64,000 nucleotides of DNA, taken from Actinophytocola sp963840275 (GTDB taxonomy: Bacteria; Actinomycetota; Actinomycetes; Mycobacteriales; Pseudonocardiaceae). Under the pieces are notes generated by a model, which did no database searches, was not told the origin of the DNA, and saw only the letters and a program-made list of their open reading frames with translations. Made by a program: the position numbers and the translations under genes. Where the stretch lies: NCBI GenBank assembly GCA_963840275.1, contig CAWIYK010000010.1, positions 310,001-374,000 on the forward strand, written 5' to 3'. Shown here piece after piece: positions 23,379 to 31,471 of the stretch. Position 1 is the first letter of the stretch; every line of letters starts with the position of its first letter.

Positions 23379-25301
23379 CTAGAGCTTCACCGGGTAGTGC
23401 GGCTCCGGGATGCGCGGGTGGATGCTGCGTTCCACGAAGATCCCGTGCCACAGCATGTACACCAGCAGCGCCCAGATGCGGCGGCTGTGGTCGACCGTGC
23501 CAGCCCGGTGCTCCTCGAGCAGCCGCAGCACGGCGTTCTTGTCGATCTCCTCGTCGGTCTGGGACTTGAGGACGATCTGGCGGGCCCAGTCGTACATCTC
23601 GTCCTTCAGCCACAGGCGGATCGGGACCGGGAAGCCCAGCTTGCGGCGGTTCAGGACGTGGGCCGGGACGATCTGGCGCAGCGCCTGACGTAGCGCGTAC
23701 TTCGTCGTCTCCTTGGTGATCTTCTCCTCGGTGGGGATCTTCGCCGCCACCTTGAAGACCTCGGCGTCCAGGAACGGCACCCGCAGCTCCAGCGAGTTCG
23801 CCATCGTCACCTTGTCCGCCTTGACCAGGATGTCGCCGCGCAGCCACGTGAACAGGTCCACGTGCTGCATGCGGGTCACCGGGTCCCAGTTCTCCGACTC
23901 GCGGTACGGGCCACCCGTGATGTCCATGTGGCTGATGGCCGGGTCGAACGTCCTCAGCACCGACTGCATCTGGTCGTCGCGGAAGATTCTGGCGTTGCCG
24001 TAGTAGCGCTGCTCCAGCGAGAGCGCGCCGCGGCGGAGCAGGTCCTTGCCTCGGGTGCCCTCGGGGATCTTCGTCGACAGCGAGCCCATGGCCTTGCGCA
24101 GCGCGCCGGGGACCTTCTCGAAGGCGGCGAGGGAGATCGGCTCGCGGTAGATGGTGTAGCCGCCGAACAGCTCGTCCGCGCCCTCCCCGGACAGGACGAC
24201 CTTCACGTGCCGCCGCGCCTCCCTGGCGATGAACCACAGCGGCACCAGCGCCGGGTCGGCCACCGGGTCGTCCAGGTACCAGACGATGAGGGGCAGCGCC
24301 TCCATCATCTCCTGCGGCGACACGTTCCTGACCACGTGCTTCACGCCGATGGCCGCGGCCGACTCGGCGGCCACGTCGACCTCCGAGTAGCCCTCGCGCT
24401 CGAAACCGGCGGTGAACGTCACCAGGTTCGGGTTGTGCTCGCGCGCCAGCGCCGCGATGGCCGTCGAGTCGATGCCGCCGGACAGGAACGACCCGACGGT
24501 CACGTCCGCGCGCATGTGCTTGGCGACCGAGTCGCGCATCACTTCCGCGATCTCGTCGTACAGCTTCTCCTCCGCGCCGCGCACCGGCGTCGGGCGGAAG
24601 GTGTGGAAGAAGTACCGCTCGGTACGCAACCGGCCGCCCGGCGAGATGGTGAACGACGTGCCCGACTCGATGCGGCGGATCTCGCGGTGCAGGGTCTCGG
24701 GCTCCGGGACGTACTGCAGGGTCAGGTAGTGCTGCAGCGCGGTCCGGTCGAGGGTCTGGGGGACGTGCAGCCGGGGCGCCAGCTCGAGCAGCGACTTCTT
24801 CTCGCTCGAGAACGCGACCCCGCCGGGGCCCGCCGAGTAGAACAGCGGCTTGATGCCGAACGGGTCCCGCGCGCCGAACACGCGGTGCTGGCGCCAGTCC
24901 CAGATGAGGAACGCGAACATGCCGCGCAGCTTGGAGACGGCCTCCGGGCCGAGGTAGTGGTACAGCGCGACGATGACCTCGCCGTCACCGTGCGTGCGCA
25001 TGGTGGCACCATGCTTCTCGATCAGTTCCTGGCGCAGCTCGAGGTAGTTGTAGATCTCGCCGTTGAACAGCAGCGTGTAGCGCTCCTGCGCGTCGTCCGG
25101 GCTCCAGTGCAGTGGCTGGTGGGAGTGGTCGACGTCGATGATCGACAGCCGGTTGAAGCCGAACACCACCTCGTCGCCCGCCCACGTGCCGCTCTCGTCC
25201 GGGCCCCGGTGCCGCTGACAGCGCATGGCGGCCGCGACCGCGTCCCTGGTCGCGCTGGCTTCCGATTCAGTTGGGCAGACCACGCCAAGCAGACCGCACA
25301 C
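23379..25301 (-). CDS. asnB: Asparagine synthetase, glutamine-hydrolysing
   Basis: 640 residues, full length. The N-terminal class II glutamine amidotransferase domain starts MCGLLGVVCP, with Cys2 as nucleophile, and contains MRCQRHRGPDESG, FGFNRLSIIDVD and LLFNGEIYNYLELR. The C-terminal synthetase domain has the ATP loop VGSFLSGGIDSTAIAALA and VVLSGEGADELFGGY. It makes Asn from Asp, Gln and ATP. Equivalent to Rv2201. It diverges from ctaC with a 143 bp promoter gap. Confidence 0.96.
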   Translation of the reverse strand: MCGLLGVVCPTESEASATRDAVAAAMRCQRHRGPDESGTWAGDEVVFGFNRLSIIDVDHSHQPLHWSPDDAQERYTLLFNGEIYNYLELRQELIEKHGATMRTHGDGEVIVALYHYLGPEAVSKLRGMFAFLIWDWRQHRVFGARDPFGIKPLFYSAGPGGVAFSSEKKSLLELAPRLHVPQTLDRTALQHYLTLQYVPEPETLHREIRRIESGTSFTISPGGRLRTERYFFHTFRPTPVRGAEEKLYDEIAEVMRDSVAKHMRADVTVGSFLSGGIDSTAIAALAREHNPNLVTFTAGFEREGYSEVDVAAESAAAIGVKHVVRNVSPQEMMEALPLIVWYLDDPVADPALVPLWFIAREARRHVKVVLSGEGADELFGGYTIYREPISLAAFEKVPGALRKAMGSLSTKIPEGTRGKDLLRRGALSLEQRYYGNARIFRDDQMQSVLRTFDPAISHMDITGGPYRESENWDPVTRMQHVDLFTWLRGDILVKADKVTMANSLELRVPFLDAEVFKVAAKIPTEEKITKETTKYALRQALRQIVPAHVLNRRKLGFPVPIRLWLKDEMYDWARQIVLKSQTDEEIDKNAVLRLLEEHRAGTVDHSRRIWALLVYMLWHGIFVERSIHPRIPEPHYPVKL

Positions 25302-25444
25302 GTCTCCGGCACAACCTCTCCTGTCGAGTGCTCGTCGGAAGCCAGTATGGCGGCACCGGAGACCCCTGCCCCTAAGCGGTGTGGCCTCGGCCTCTGGGCT
25401 ACGCTCCCGTCTGGATCACTGGTCTTCCAAGGAGGGGTCGCGCA

Positions 25445-26413
25445 GTGGGCAATACGGGGCGCACGCGGGCATCGCGGCTGACCACCATAGGTGGGCTCGT
25501 CGGGCTGGTCGCCGTCACCGCGACCGGATGCTCTGGCAGCGAGGTCCTCCGTTTCGGGTGGCCGGAGGCCGTGACTCCGCAGGCCGCGCGGATGCGTGAC
25601 TTCTGGACGTGGTCGGTCGTCGCGTCGCTGGTCGTCGGCGTGATCATGTGGGCGCTGATCCTGTGGCCGGTGATCGCGCACCGCAAGAAGGGCGACAAGC
25701 TGCCGAGGCAGTTCCAGTACAACCACTTCCTCGAGTTCATCTACACCGGCGTGCCCTCGATCATCGTGGTGATCCTGTTCTACTTCACGGTGACGACGCA
25801 GAACTACGTCCTCGCCGAGGAGCCGGAGGACCGGGTCGACGTGAACGTCGACATCCTCGCGTTCCAGTGGAACTGGCAGTTCACCTACAACGAGTACGTG
25901 ACCGCCGAGGGCCGCACGATGGTGCCGCGCACCTCCGACGGCGAGCTGGTGACCACGACCGGCAGCACCACCGAGATCCCGCTGCTGGTGCTCCCGTCGA
26001 CCAAGACGATCCACTACGAGCTGCGCGCCCGCGACGTCGTCCACTCGTTCTTCGTGCCGGAGTTCAACTTCAAGCGGGACGTCTTCCCGTACCCGGAGAA
26101 GAACCAGCAGGACAACACGTTCCAGAACTCGATCGACCGCGAGGGCGCGTTCGTCGGGCGGTGCGCCGAGCTGTGCGGCACCTACCACTCGGGCATGAAC
26201 TTCGAGGTCCGCGCGCTGAGCCCGGAGCGGTTCGACGACTACATGCGGCTGCGGGTGTCGACCAACGAGACGACGAACGCGCCGTACACGGCCGCCGAGG
26301 CGCTGACGCAGCTCGGCAAGGACGACCCGTCGTGCGGTGAGCTGTGCTCGCCGACCGCGGTGACCACGTCCCCGTTCAACAGCGACCGCACCGCGCGGAC
26401 ATCGTCGAAGTGA
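25445..26413 (+). CDS. ctaC: Cytochrome c oxidase subunit II (lipoprotein)
   Basis: 322 residues from GTG 25445, which follows an AAGGAGG site; the frame open from 25379 is too long. A lipobox (VTATGCSG) marks it as a lipoprotein. Two membrane helices follow (around 55-75 and 100-120), then the cupredoxin domain with the CuA ligands: His in DVVHSFFVPEF and the Cys-Cys-His-Met set in GRCAELCGTYHSGMNF. It takes electrons from the bcc complex; the actinobacterial aa3 oxidase forms a supercomplex with QcrCAB, encoded 4-8 kb downstream. Confidence 0.95.
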   Translation: MGNTGRTRASRLTTIGGLVGLVAVTATGCSGSEVLRFGWPEAVTPQAARMRDFWTWSVVASLVVGVIMWALILWPVIAHRKKGDKLPRQFQYNHFLEFIYTGVPSIIVVILFYFTVTTQNYVLAEEPEDRVDVNVDILAFQWNWQFTYNEYVTAEGRTMVPRTSDGELVTTTGSTTEIPLLVLPSTKTIHYELRARDVVHSFFVPEFNFKRDVFPYPEKNQQDNTFQNSIDREGAFVGRCAELCGTYHSGMNFEVRALSPERFDDYMRLRVSTNETTNAPYTAAEALTQLGKDDPSCGELCSPTAVTTSPFNSDRTARTSSK

Positions 26414-26456
26414 CTGTCGGACTGACTTCGGGTTCGGATTCGGAGAGGGTGCACTG

Positions 26457-26858
26457 ATGAAGGTCGAGGCCAGGCTCTTCGACGTGACGACGGCGTTCTT
26501 CTTCATCGCCGCGGCGATCTACGGCATTTGGGCCAAGGAACCGGTCGGCACCGTGGGGCTCATCCTGTCCGGCGGGCTCTCGCTGATCATCGGCTCGTAC
26601 TTCCACTTCGTCGCCCGCCGCGTCGAACGGCGTCCCGAGGACAACCCGGACGCCGAGATCAGCGACGGCGCCGGCGAGATCGGCTTCTTCTCCGCGGGCA
26701 GCTACTGGCCGGTCGCGATCGCCGCGTCGGCCGCCCTCGCCGCGTTGTCGCTGGCGTTCTGGCAGGTGTGGCTGCTGGTGCTCGCGCTGGCGATGGTGCT
26801 CGGCGCCGTGGGCGGACTGGTCTTCGAGTACCACACCCGCCCGAACGCCACCGACTGA
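26457..26858 (+). CDS. ctaF: Cytochrome c oxidase subunit IV
   Basis: 133 residues with four membrane segments (for example FFFIAAAIYGIW and LILSGGLSLIIGSYFHF) and the actinobacterial subunit IV style: EARLFDVTTAFFF at the start and RRVERRPEDNPDAEISDGAGEIGFFS in the loop. It is 43 bp downstream of ctaC and the two are followed by a strong terminator, so they form a two-gene unit. Equivalent to Rv2199c. Confidence 0.93.
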   Translation: MKVEARLFDVTTAFFFIAAAIYGIWAKEPVGTVGLILSGGLSLIIGSYFHFVARRVERRPEDNPDAEISDGAGEIGFFSAGSYWPVAIAASAALAALSLAFWQVWLLVLALAMVLGAVGGLVFEYHTRPNATD

Positions 26859-26871
26859 GCGAACGTCACGG

Positions 26872-26905
26872 AAGGCCGGTTCCCCATGGGGGACCGGCCT
26901 TTTTC
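26872..26905 (+). terminator. Intrinsic terminator after ctaF
   Basis: AAGGCCGGTTCCCC (26872-26885) pairs with GGGGGACCGGCCTT around a short loop, with one G-T wobble, and is followed by a T5 run (26900-26904). A textbook rho-independent terminator closing ctaC-ctaF. Confidence 0.92.
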
Positions 26906-26978
26906 ATGTCGAGCCAGGTGCGAGCCCGCTGTTCTACGGTCGCGCGGTAACTGTGTGCGAGATCCGAGGAGGACGCTC

Positions 26979-27965
26979 ATGAGACGTACTGGGGCTGTGC
27001 TGGTGTCGATCGCGGTCATGCTGGTGGGCACGCCGGTCGGGGCGGCGGGTGCCGTCGAGACGGCGGCCGCGTGTGTGCCGACCGCGTTGTCCGTCCCACC
27101 GGGGGCTGCCGACGTGGGCGGGTCGGCGACCGCGATCCTCGACGCCAGCACGTTCCTCGGCTGGGTGGACGACCCCACCCAGGGGCGGATCTGGCGGAGC
27201 GGTGCCGGGTCCGTGGTGGGGATGAGCCCGCACGCGGTCAACGCCTCCGGGCTGGCCGTCGGCTCGTCGACGAGCGGGGCCAGGAGGGCGGTCCGCATGC
27301 GGATCGGCGGGGCCCTGGAGTACGGGCCCTACGACTCGTCCATGAGCGACGTCAACGCCGGCGGCGACGCGGTGGGCAGCCTGTTCACCGTCCCCTTTCC
27401 CCGGCGGAACGCGCTGTGGTGGCGGGCCGGCGACGCCGCGCCGACGAACCTCCCCGGCCCGCCGTACACCGGCGCCTGGGCGATCGACGACCTCGGCTAC
27501 AAGGTCGGGTACGGCGAGACCGCGCAAGGTGAGCGGCGCGAGCTGATCTGGGGTCCGAACGGCCAGATCGTGCGCCAGTTCGGCCCCTACGCCGCGGGCG
27601 ACACCAAGATCTACCCGAGGGACGTCGACAACGGCGTCGCGCTGGCCACCCGCCGGCAGCCGAACGGCGGTGCCCGGGACCTCGTCCTGGTCGACGTGGT
27701 GACCGGGGCGATCACCCCGCTCGCCGGCACGAACGGCCTCGACGCGGAGCTGTACAGCGACGGCTGGGTCGTCGCCAGCAAGGACATCTCGACGCCGATC
27801 CTCTGGCACAACGGCGTGCGGCAGAACCTGCCGGCCCTGCCGGGCACGACGCCCCGCCTCGTCGACGACCTGAAGGTCATCGGCTCGACGGCCGTGCTCG
27901 CCGGCTTCAGCTACCCGGAGTCCTCCGGCTGGTTCCAGACCCCGACCATCTGGAAGTGCTCCTGA
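26979..27965 (+). CDS. Secreted protein with HAF-type repeats
   Basis: 328 residues from ATG 26979 behind CGAGGAGG. Signal peptide 1-30 (AVLVSIAVMLVGTPVGAAGA). The mature part contains repeated short blocks of the HAF extracellular type, such as AVNASGLAVGSS, DVNAGGDAVGSL and AIDDLGYKVGYG, which build beta-propeller-like proteins. Function is unknown and no catalytic residues are evident. It is not part of the conserved ctaCF/trpD backbone and looks inserted there. Confidence 0.75.
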   Translation: MRRTGAVLVSIAVMLVGTPVGAAGAVETAAACVPTALSVPPGAADVGGSATAILDASTFLGWVDDPTQGRIWRSGAGSVVGMSPHAVNASGLAVGSSTSGARRAVRMRIGGALEYGPYDSSMSDVNAGGDAVGSLFTVPFPRRNALWWRAGDAAPTNLPGPPYTGAWAIDDLGYKVGYGETAQGERRELIWGPNGQIVRQFGPYAAGDTKIYPRDVDNGVALATRRQPNGGARDLVLVDVVTGAITPLAGTNGLDAELYSDGWVVASKDISTPILWHNGVRQNLPALPGTTPRLVDDLKVIGSTAVLAGFSYPESSGWFQTPTIWKCS

Positions 27966-27977
27966 CGTGAGCGACTG

Positions 27978-28002
27978 GGCCGCGACGCGATGTCGCGGCC
28001 CC
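27978..28002 (+). terminator. Hairpin after the HAF-repeat gene
   Basis: GGGCCGCGAC (27978-27987) and GTCGCGGCCC (27993-28002) form a perfect 10-bp stem with loop GCGAT, 12 bp after the stop codon. There is no T-run. It lies upstream of, and separate from, the inverted-repeat element at 28103. Confidence 0.7.
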
Positions 28003-28102
28003 AGCCCGCTCCCGCAAACCCGCGAGTCCCCCGTTCGGACCTACTGAGTTGCCGTTTCGTGCACTGCTCGTGGCGTGCAGAGCGGTGCTTGACCAGGGCG
28101 TT

Positions 28103-28362
28103 TGGCCTCCGGCCCCCGATTTCCAGCCTACCGGGCACCACCGACAACGACGGCTGCCACGAGCGCAGTTATCCACAGCAGGGACCAGCCCCGACCACGT
28201 GGCGGACCAGCGGCGGCTCGTGGCGACAACGCCAGCGACCCAGGACCGGCCACGCGGCACCCGGCGGCGGTCAGGTGGCGAAGTTGTCCACAGGCGGGTC
28301 GGGCCACGGCCCGGTTTCTGTCGGTCCCCTGCCGTAGCGTGGAAACCGGGGGCCGGAGGCCA
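28103..28362 (+). repeat. Inverted-repeat element copy 1 (long form, 260 bp)
   Basis: Left end TGGCCTCCGGCCCCCGATTT...CCAGCCTAC, continuing to ACCGACA (28140-28146). The right end is its imperfect complement: TGTCGGT (28319-28325) to GTAGCGTGGAAACCGGGGGC...GGAGGCCA. Ends pair over about 45 bp. Two DnaA-box-like 9-mers on the plus strand lie inside. It is about 96 bp longer than the other copies; the extra DNA sits between the two 9-mers and contains its own pair GCCACGAGC/GCTCGTGGC. It lies between the convergent HAF gene and trpD, ending 3 bp from the trpD stop. Confidence 0.88.
28169..28292 (+). promoter_or_regulatory. DnaA-box-like pair in element copy 1
   Basis: TTATCCACA at 28169-28177 (exact classical DnaA box) and TTGTCCACA at 28284-28292 (the form preferred in high-G+C actinobacteria), both on the plus strand, 115 bp apart. 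Binding is inferred from sequence identity only. Confidence 0.55.
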
Positions 28363-28365
28363 GCC

Positions 28366-29430
28366 TCAGGCGTTCGCCAGCGGAGCCTTGCGCAGCGAGT
28401 TGGTCAGCTCGATCCACCGCTCCAACAGCGCGGCGGCACGTCCGGAGTCCACCGCGACGGCTGCTTCCTCGAGTCCGGCTCGCAGTGCGGTCGGGACATC
28501 CCCGGAAAGGCCACGGAACGCCGCGATCGCACCCGCCGCGTTGAGCAGCACCGTGTCGCGCACGGCACCCTGCTCGCCGGCCACCAGCGCCCTCAGCACC
28601 GCCGCGTTCACCGCCGCGTCGCCGCCCGTCAGGTCCTCCGGCGCCACCGGGGCGACGCCGAGCTCAACCGGGTCGATGGTGGTCTCCCGGACGACACCGC
28701 CGGAGGCCACCCACGCCGAGGTGGTGGTCGTGGTGGTGATCTCGTCGAGCCCGTCGTCGCCGCGGACGACCAGTACCGAGAAGCCCCTGGCGGCCAGCAC
28801 CTCGGCCACGATCGGCGCCAGCCGGGCGTCCGCGCAGCCCACCAGGGCCGACGTGGGCTGGGCCGGGTTGGTCAGCGGTCCGAGGAGGTTGAACGTCGTG
28901 GGAATGCCGAGCTGCGACCTCGTCGGGCCCGCGTGCCGCAGCGCCGGGTGGAACGCCGGCGCGAAGCAGAACCCGATGCCGATCTCGTGCACGCAGGTGG
29001 CGACGGCCTCCGGCGACAGCTCGATGACGACACCGAGCGACTCCAGGACGTCGGCCGCCCCGCAGCGCGACGACGCGGCCCGGTTGCCGTGCTTGACCAC
29101 CGGCACGCCGGCGGCCGCGGTCACCAGGGCGCTCATCGTCGAGATGTTCACCGTGCCGGACTGGTCGCCGCCGGTGCCGACCACGTCGGCCGCCGCCGTG
29201 TCGAGCGACACCCGCTTGGCGTGCGACAGCATCACCGCCGCCATGCCGGCCACCTCAGCGGCCGTCTCGCCCTTCGAACGCAGGGCGACCGCGAACCCGC
29301 CGATCTGGGAGTCGGTCGCGTTGCCGGACATGATCTCGTTCATGGCCCACGACGTGTCGTCCGCGGCGAGGTCCACCCGCGCGACGAGCCTGCCGAGCAG
29401 GCGGGACCAGGTCTGGGCGCCCTCAGCCAT
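28366..29430 (-). CDS. trpD: Anthranilate phosphoribosyltransferase
   Basis: 354 residues. PRPP- and anthranilate-binding signatures DVVGTGGDQSGTVNISTMSA and VVKHGNRAASSRCGAADVLE, and the metal site RGDDGLDE (here VVRGDDGLDEITTT). It converts anthranilate to phosphoribosylanthranilate in tryptophan synthesis. Stand-alone, not with other trp genes, as in M. tuberculosis (Rv2192c). The receiver-like gene ends 4 bp before its start, so they share a transcript. Confidence 0.95.
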   Translation of the reverse strand: MAEGAQTWSRLLGRLVARVDLAADDTSWAMNEIMSGNATDSQIGGFAVALRSKGETAAEVAGMAAVMLSHAKRVSLDTAAADVVGTGGDQSGTVNISTMSALVTAAAGVPVVKHGNRAASSRCGAADVLESLGVVIELSPEAVATCVHEIGIGFCFAPAFHPALRHAGPTRSQLGIPTTFNLLGPLTNPAQPTSALVGCADARLAPIVAEVLAARGFSVLVVRGDDGLDEITTTTTTSAWVASGGVVRETTIDPVELGVAPVAPEDLTGGDAAVNAAVLRALVAGEQGAVRDTVLLNAAGAIAAFRGLSGDVPTALRAGLEEAAVAVDSGRAAALLERWIELTNSLRKAPLANA

Positions 29431-29434
29431 CGGA

Positions 29435-29842
29435 TCAGCCCTGGACGACGGGCAGCGGCTTGTTGCGCAGCACGTCGGCGACCGTCTCGGCGGCGGTCAG
29501 CGGGTCCAGCGGGTGCACGATCACCGCGTCGGCCTGCGACCAGGTCGCGAGCCAGCGGTCGTCCTTGCGCCGGATCGCGATCACGATCGGGGGACACTCG
29601 TCGATCTCGTTCTTGAGCTGCCGGCACAGGCCGATGCCGCCGGTCGGCTGCGACTCGCCGTCGAGAATCGCCAGGTCGACGGTGCCGCCGTCCATCTCCA
29701 TCAGCACGTCGGAGATGGTGGCCGACTCGTGGTAGACCACCCGGCCGATGTCGGCGGCGGGCCGCCGCCCGACAGCTGTGACGATCCTCTCCCGAACCTC
29801 CGGGCGGTGGCTGAACACGAGGATCTTCAGCGGCGAGCTCAT
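29435..29842 (-). CDS. Receiver-like (response-regulator fold) protein, atypical
   Basis: 135 residues from ATG 29842; the frame open to 30166 is an overlap artefact. The fold reads as a CheY-like receiver: LKILVFSHRPEVRERIVTAV, then VDLAILDGESQPTGGIGLCRQLK with a possible phospho-Asp in LAILDGE, and ADAVIVHPLDPLTAAETVADVL. The N-terminal acidic pair is replaced by Ser-His and the conserved Lys before Pro is His, so normal phosphorylation is doubtful. No output domain. Upstream of trpD and divergent from ctaE. Confidence 0.78.
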   Translation of the reverse strand: MSSPLKILVFSHRPEVRERIVTAVGRRPAADIGRVVYHESATISDVLMEMDGGTVDLAILDGESQPTGGIGLCRQLKNEIDECPPIVIAIRRKDDRWLATWSQADAVIVHPLDPLTAAETVADVLRNKPLPVVQG

Positions 29843-30011
29843 GACGGTGGCCTCCGGCGGATGAAATGGGGCAGGTCCGGACACCGCGATGCTATCCGGC
29901 ACACCGTGATCGGCTACAGGTGCCCGGCCCGCGCTCGACGATCTCTCGAGACACCCGGCGCGCCGTGGACCCGATCGGCTGACCGGCCTCGCGACACGCC
30001 ATAATGCCCGC

Positions 30012-30614
30012 GTGACGACAGCAGCGCCCTCCATCAGCCAGCGTGTGCATTCGCTGAACCGCCCGAACATGGTCAGCGTCGGCACGATCGTCTGGTTGGC
30101 CAGCGAGCTGATGTTCTTCGCCGGCCTCTTCGCCATGTACTTCACGGTCAAGGCGCAGAACGACACCGAACACTGGCCGCCGCCGCCGACGCATCTCGAC
30201 GTGCCTTACGCGCTCGTTGTCACGATCGTGCTCGTCGCCTCGTCCCTCACCTGTCAGATGGGTGTGTTCGCGGCGGAGCGGGGCGACGTGTTCGGACTGC
30301 GGCGTTGGTACGCGGTGACCTTGGTCATGGGCCTCATCTTCGTGCTCGGCCAGGCCAACGAGTACCGCGCGCTCATCTCCGAGGGCACGACGATCCCCTC
30401 CTCGGCGTACGGCACCGTGTTCTACCTGACCACCGGCTTCCACGGGCTCCACGTGACCGGCGGTCTCATCGCGTTCGTGTACCTGCTCATGCGCACGAAG
30501 ATGAGCAAGTTCACCCCGGCACAGGCCACGTCCGCCATCGTCGTGTCGTACTACTGGCACTTCGTGGACATCGTCTGGATCGGACTGTTCACCGTGATCT
30601 ACTTCGTGCCGTGA
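30012..30614 (+). CDS. ctaE: Cytochrome c oxidase subunit III
   Basis: 200 residues from GTG 30012 with five membrane helices. Family marks: IVWLASELMFFAGLFAMYF, YGTVFYLTTGFHGLHVTGGL and SYYWHFVDIVWIGLFTVIYF. It is the short subunit III typical of actinobacterial aa3 oxidase. First gene of ctaE-qcrCAB. The gene for the catalytic subunit ctaD is not in this window. Confidence 0.95.
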   Translation: MTTAAPSISQRVHSLNRPNMVSVGTIVWLASELMFFAGLFAMYFTVKAQNDTEHWPPPPTHLDVPYALVVTIVLVASSLTCQMGVFAAERGDVFGLRRWYAVTLVMGLIFVLGQANEYRALISEGTTIPSSAYGTVFYLTTGFHGLHVTGGLIAFVYLLMRTKMSKFTPAQATSAIVVSYYWHFVDIVWIGLFTVIYFVP

Positions 30615-30673
30615 CGCGAGCCGACCGCCACCGGCCCGCCGAGCCCGAACTGACACCAGGGGTTGCCGCACAG

Positions 30674-31471
30674 ATGACCAAGAAACTCAGGGCACGCACG
30701 AAGATGCGGCGTCGCATCGCCGGTCTTCTGGCGCTGGGCATCGCCTTGATCGGCGTCGGCGCGCTGTACAGCGTGCTGGTTCCCGAGCCGCAGACCGCCC
30801 AGGCCGCCCAGGACCCGGTCATGGTGCGCGAGGGCGAGAAGATCTACAACAACACCTGCATCAGCTGCCACGGCGCGAACCTCGAGGGTGTCGAGGACCG
30901 CGGCCCGAGCCTGATCGGCATCGGCGAGGCGGCGGTGTACTTCCAGACGTCCACCGGCCGCATGCCGGCCGTCGTGCAGGGCGCCCAGGCCAAGAAGAAG
31001 CCCGCGGTGCTGACCCCGGAGCAGGTCGACCAGATCTCGGCGTACATCCAGGCCAACGGCGGTGGCGTGGAGATGCCGGAGGAGCGCGGCGAGGCGCTGC
31101 GGGGCCCGGACCCGGCGCGCGGCGGCGAGCTGTTCCGCTACAACTGCGCGTCGTGCCACAACTTCACCGGCCGGGGCGGCGCGCTGTCCTCCGGCAAGGC
31201 GGCACCGGCGCTGGACGGCGTCGACGAGGCGGCCATGTACTCGGCCATGCTCTCCGGCCCCCAGAACATGCCGCGGTTCTCCGAGCGTCAGCTCACGCCG
31301 GAGGAGAAGAAGGACATCATCTCTTACGTCAAGTCGGTGACGGACGGCAACAACAACCCGGGTGGTAGCCCGATCGGCGGCCTCGGTCCGCAGTCGGAGG
31401 GCTTCATCGCGTTTGTCGTGGGGATCGTCGCCTTGCTCGGCATCACGTTGTGGATCGGGGCTAAAGCATGA
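30674..31471 (+). CDS. qcrC: Cytochrome bc1 complex diheme cytochrome c subunit
   Basis: 265 residues from ATG 30674. N-terminal membrane anchor (RIAGLLALGIALIGVGALY), two c-type heme sites NTCISCHGANLEG and NCASCHNFTGRGG, each with distal Met candidates, and a C-terminal membrane helix (FIAFVVGIVALLGITLW). In actinobacteria this diheme protein links the bc complex directly to CtaC, replacing soluble cytochrome c. Its stop overlaps qcrA by 4 bp. Confidence 0.95.
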   Translation: MTKKLRARTKMRRRIAGLLALGIALIGVGALYSVLVPEPQTAQAAQDPVMVREGEKIYNNTCISCHGANLEGVEDRGPSLIGIGEAAVYFQTSTGRMPAVVQGAQAKKKPAVLTPEQVDQISAYIQANGGGVEMPEERGEALRGPDPARGGELFRYNCASCHNFTGRGGALSSGKAAPALDGVDEAAMYSAMLSGPQNMPRFSERQLTPEEKKDIISYVKSVTDGNNNPGGSPIGGLGPQSEGFIAFVVGIVALLGITLWIGAKA

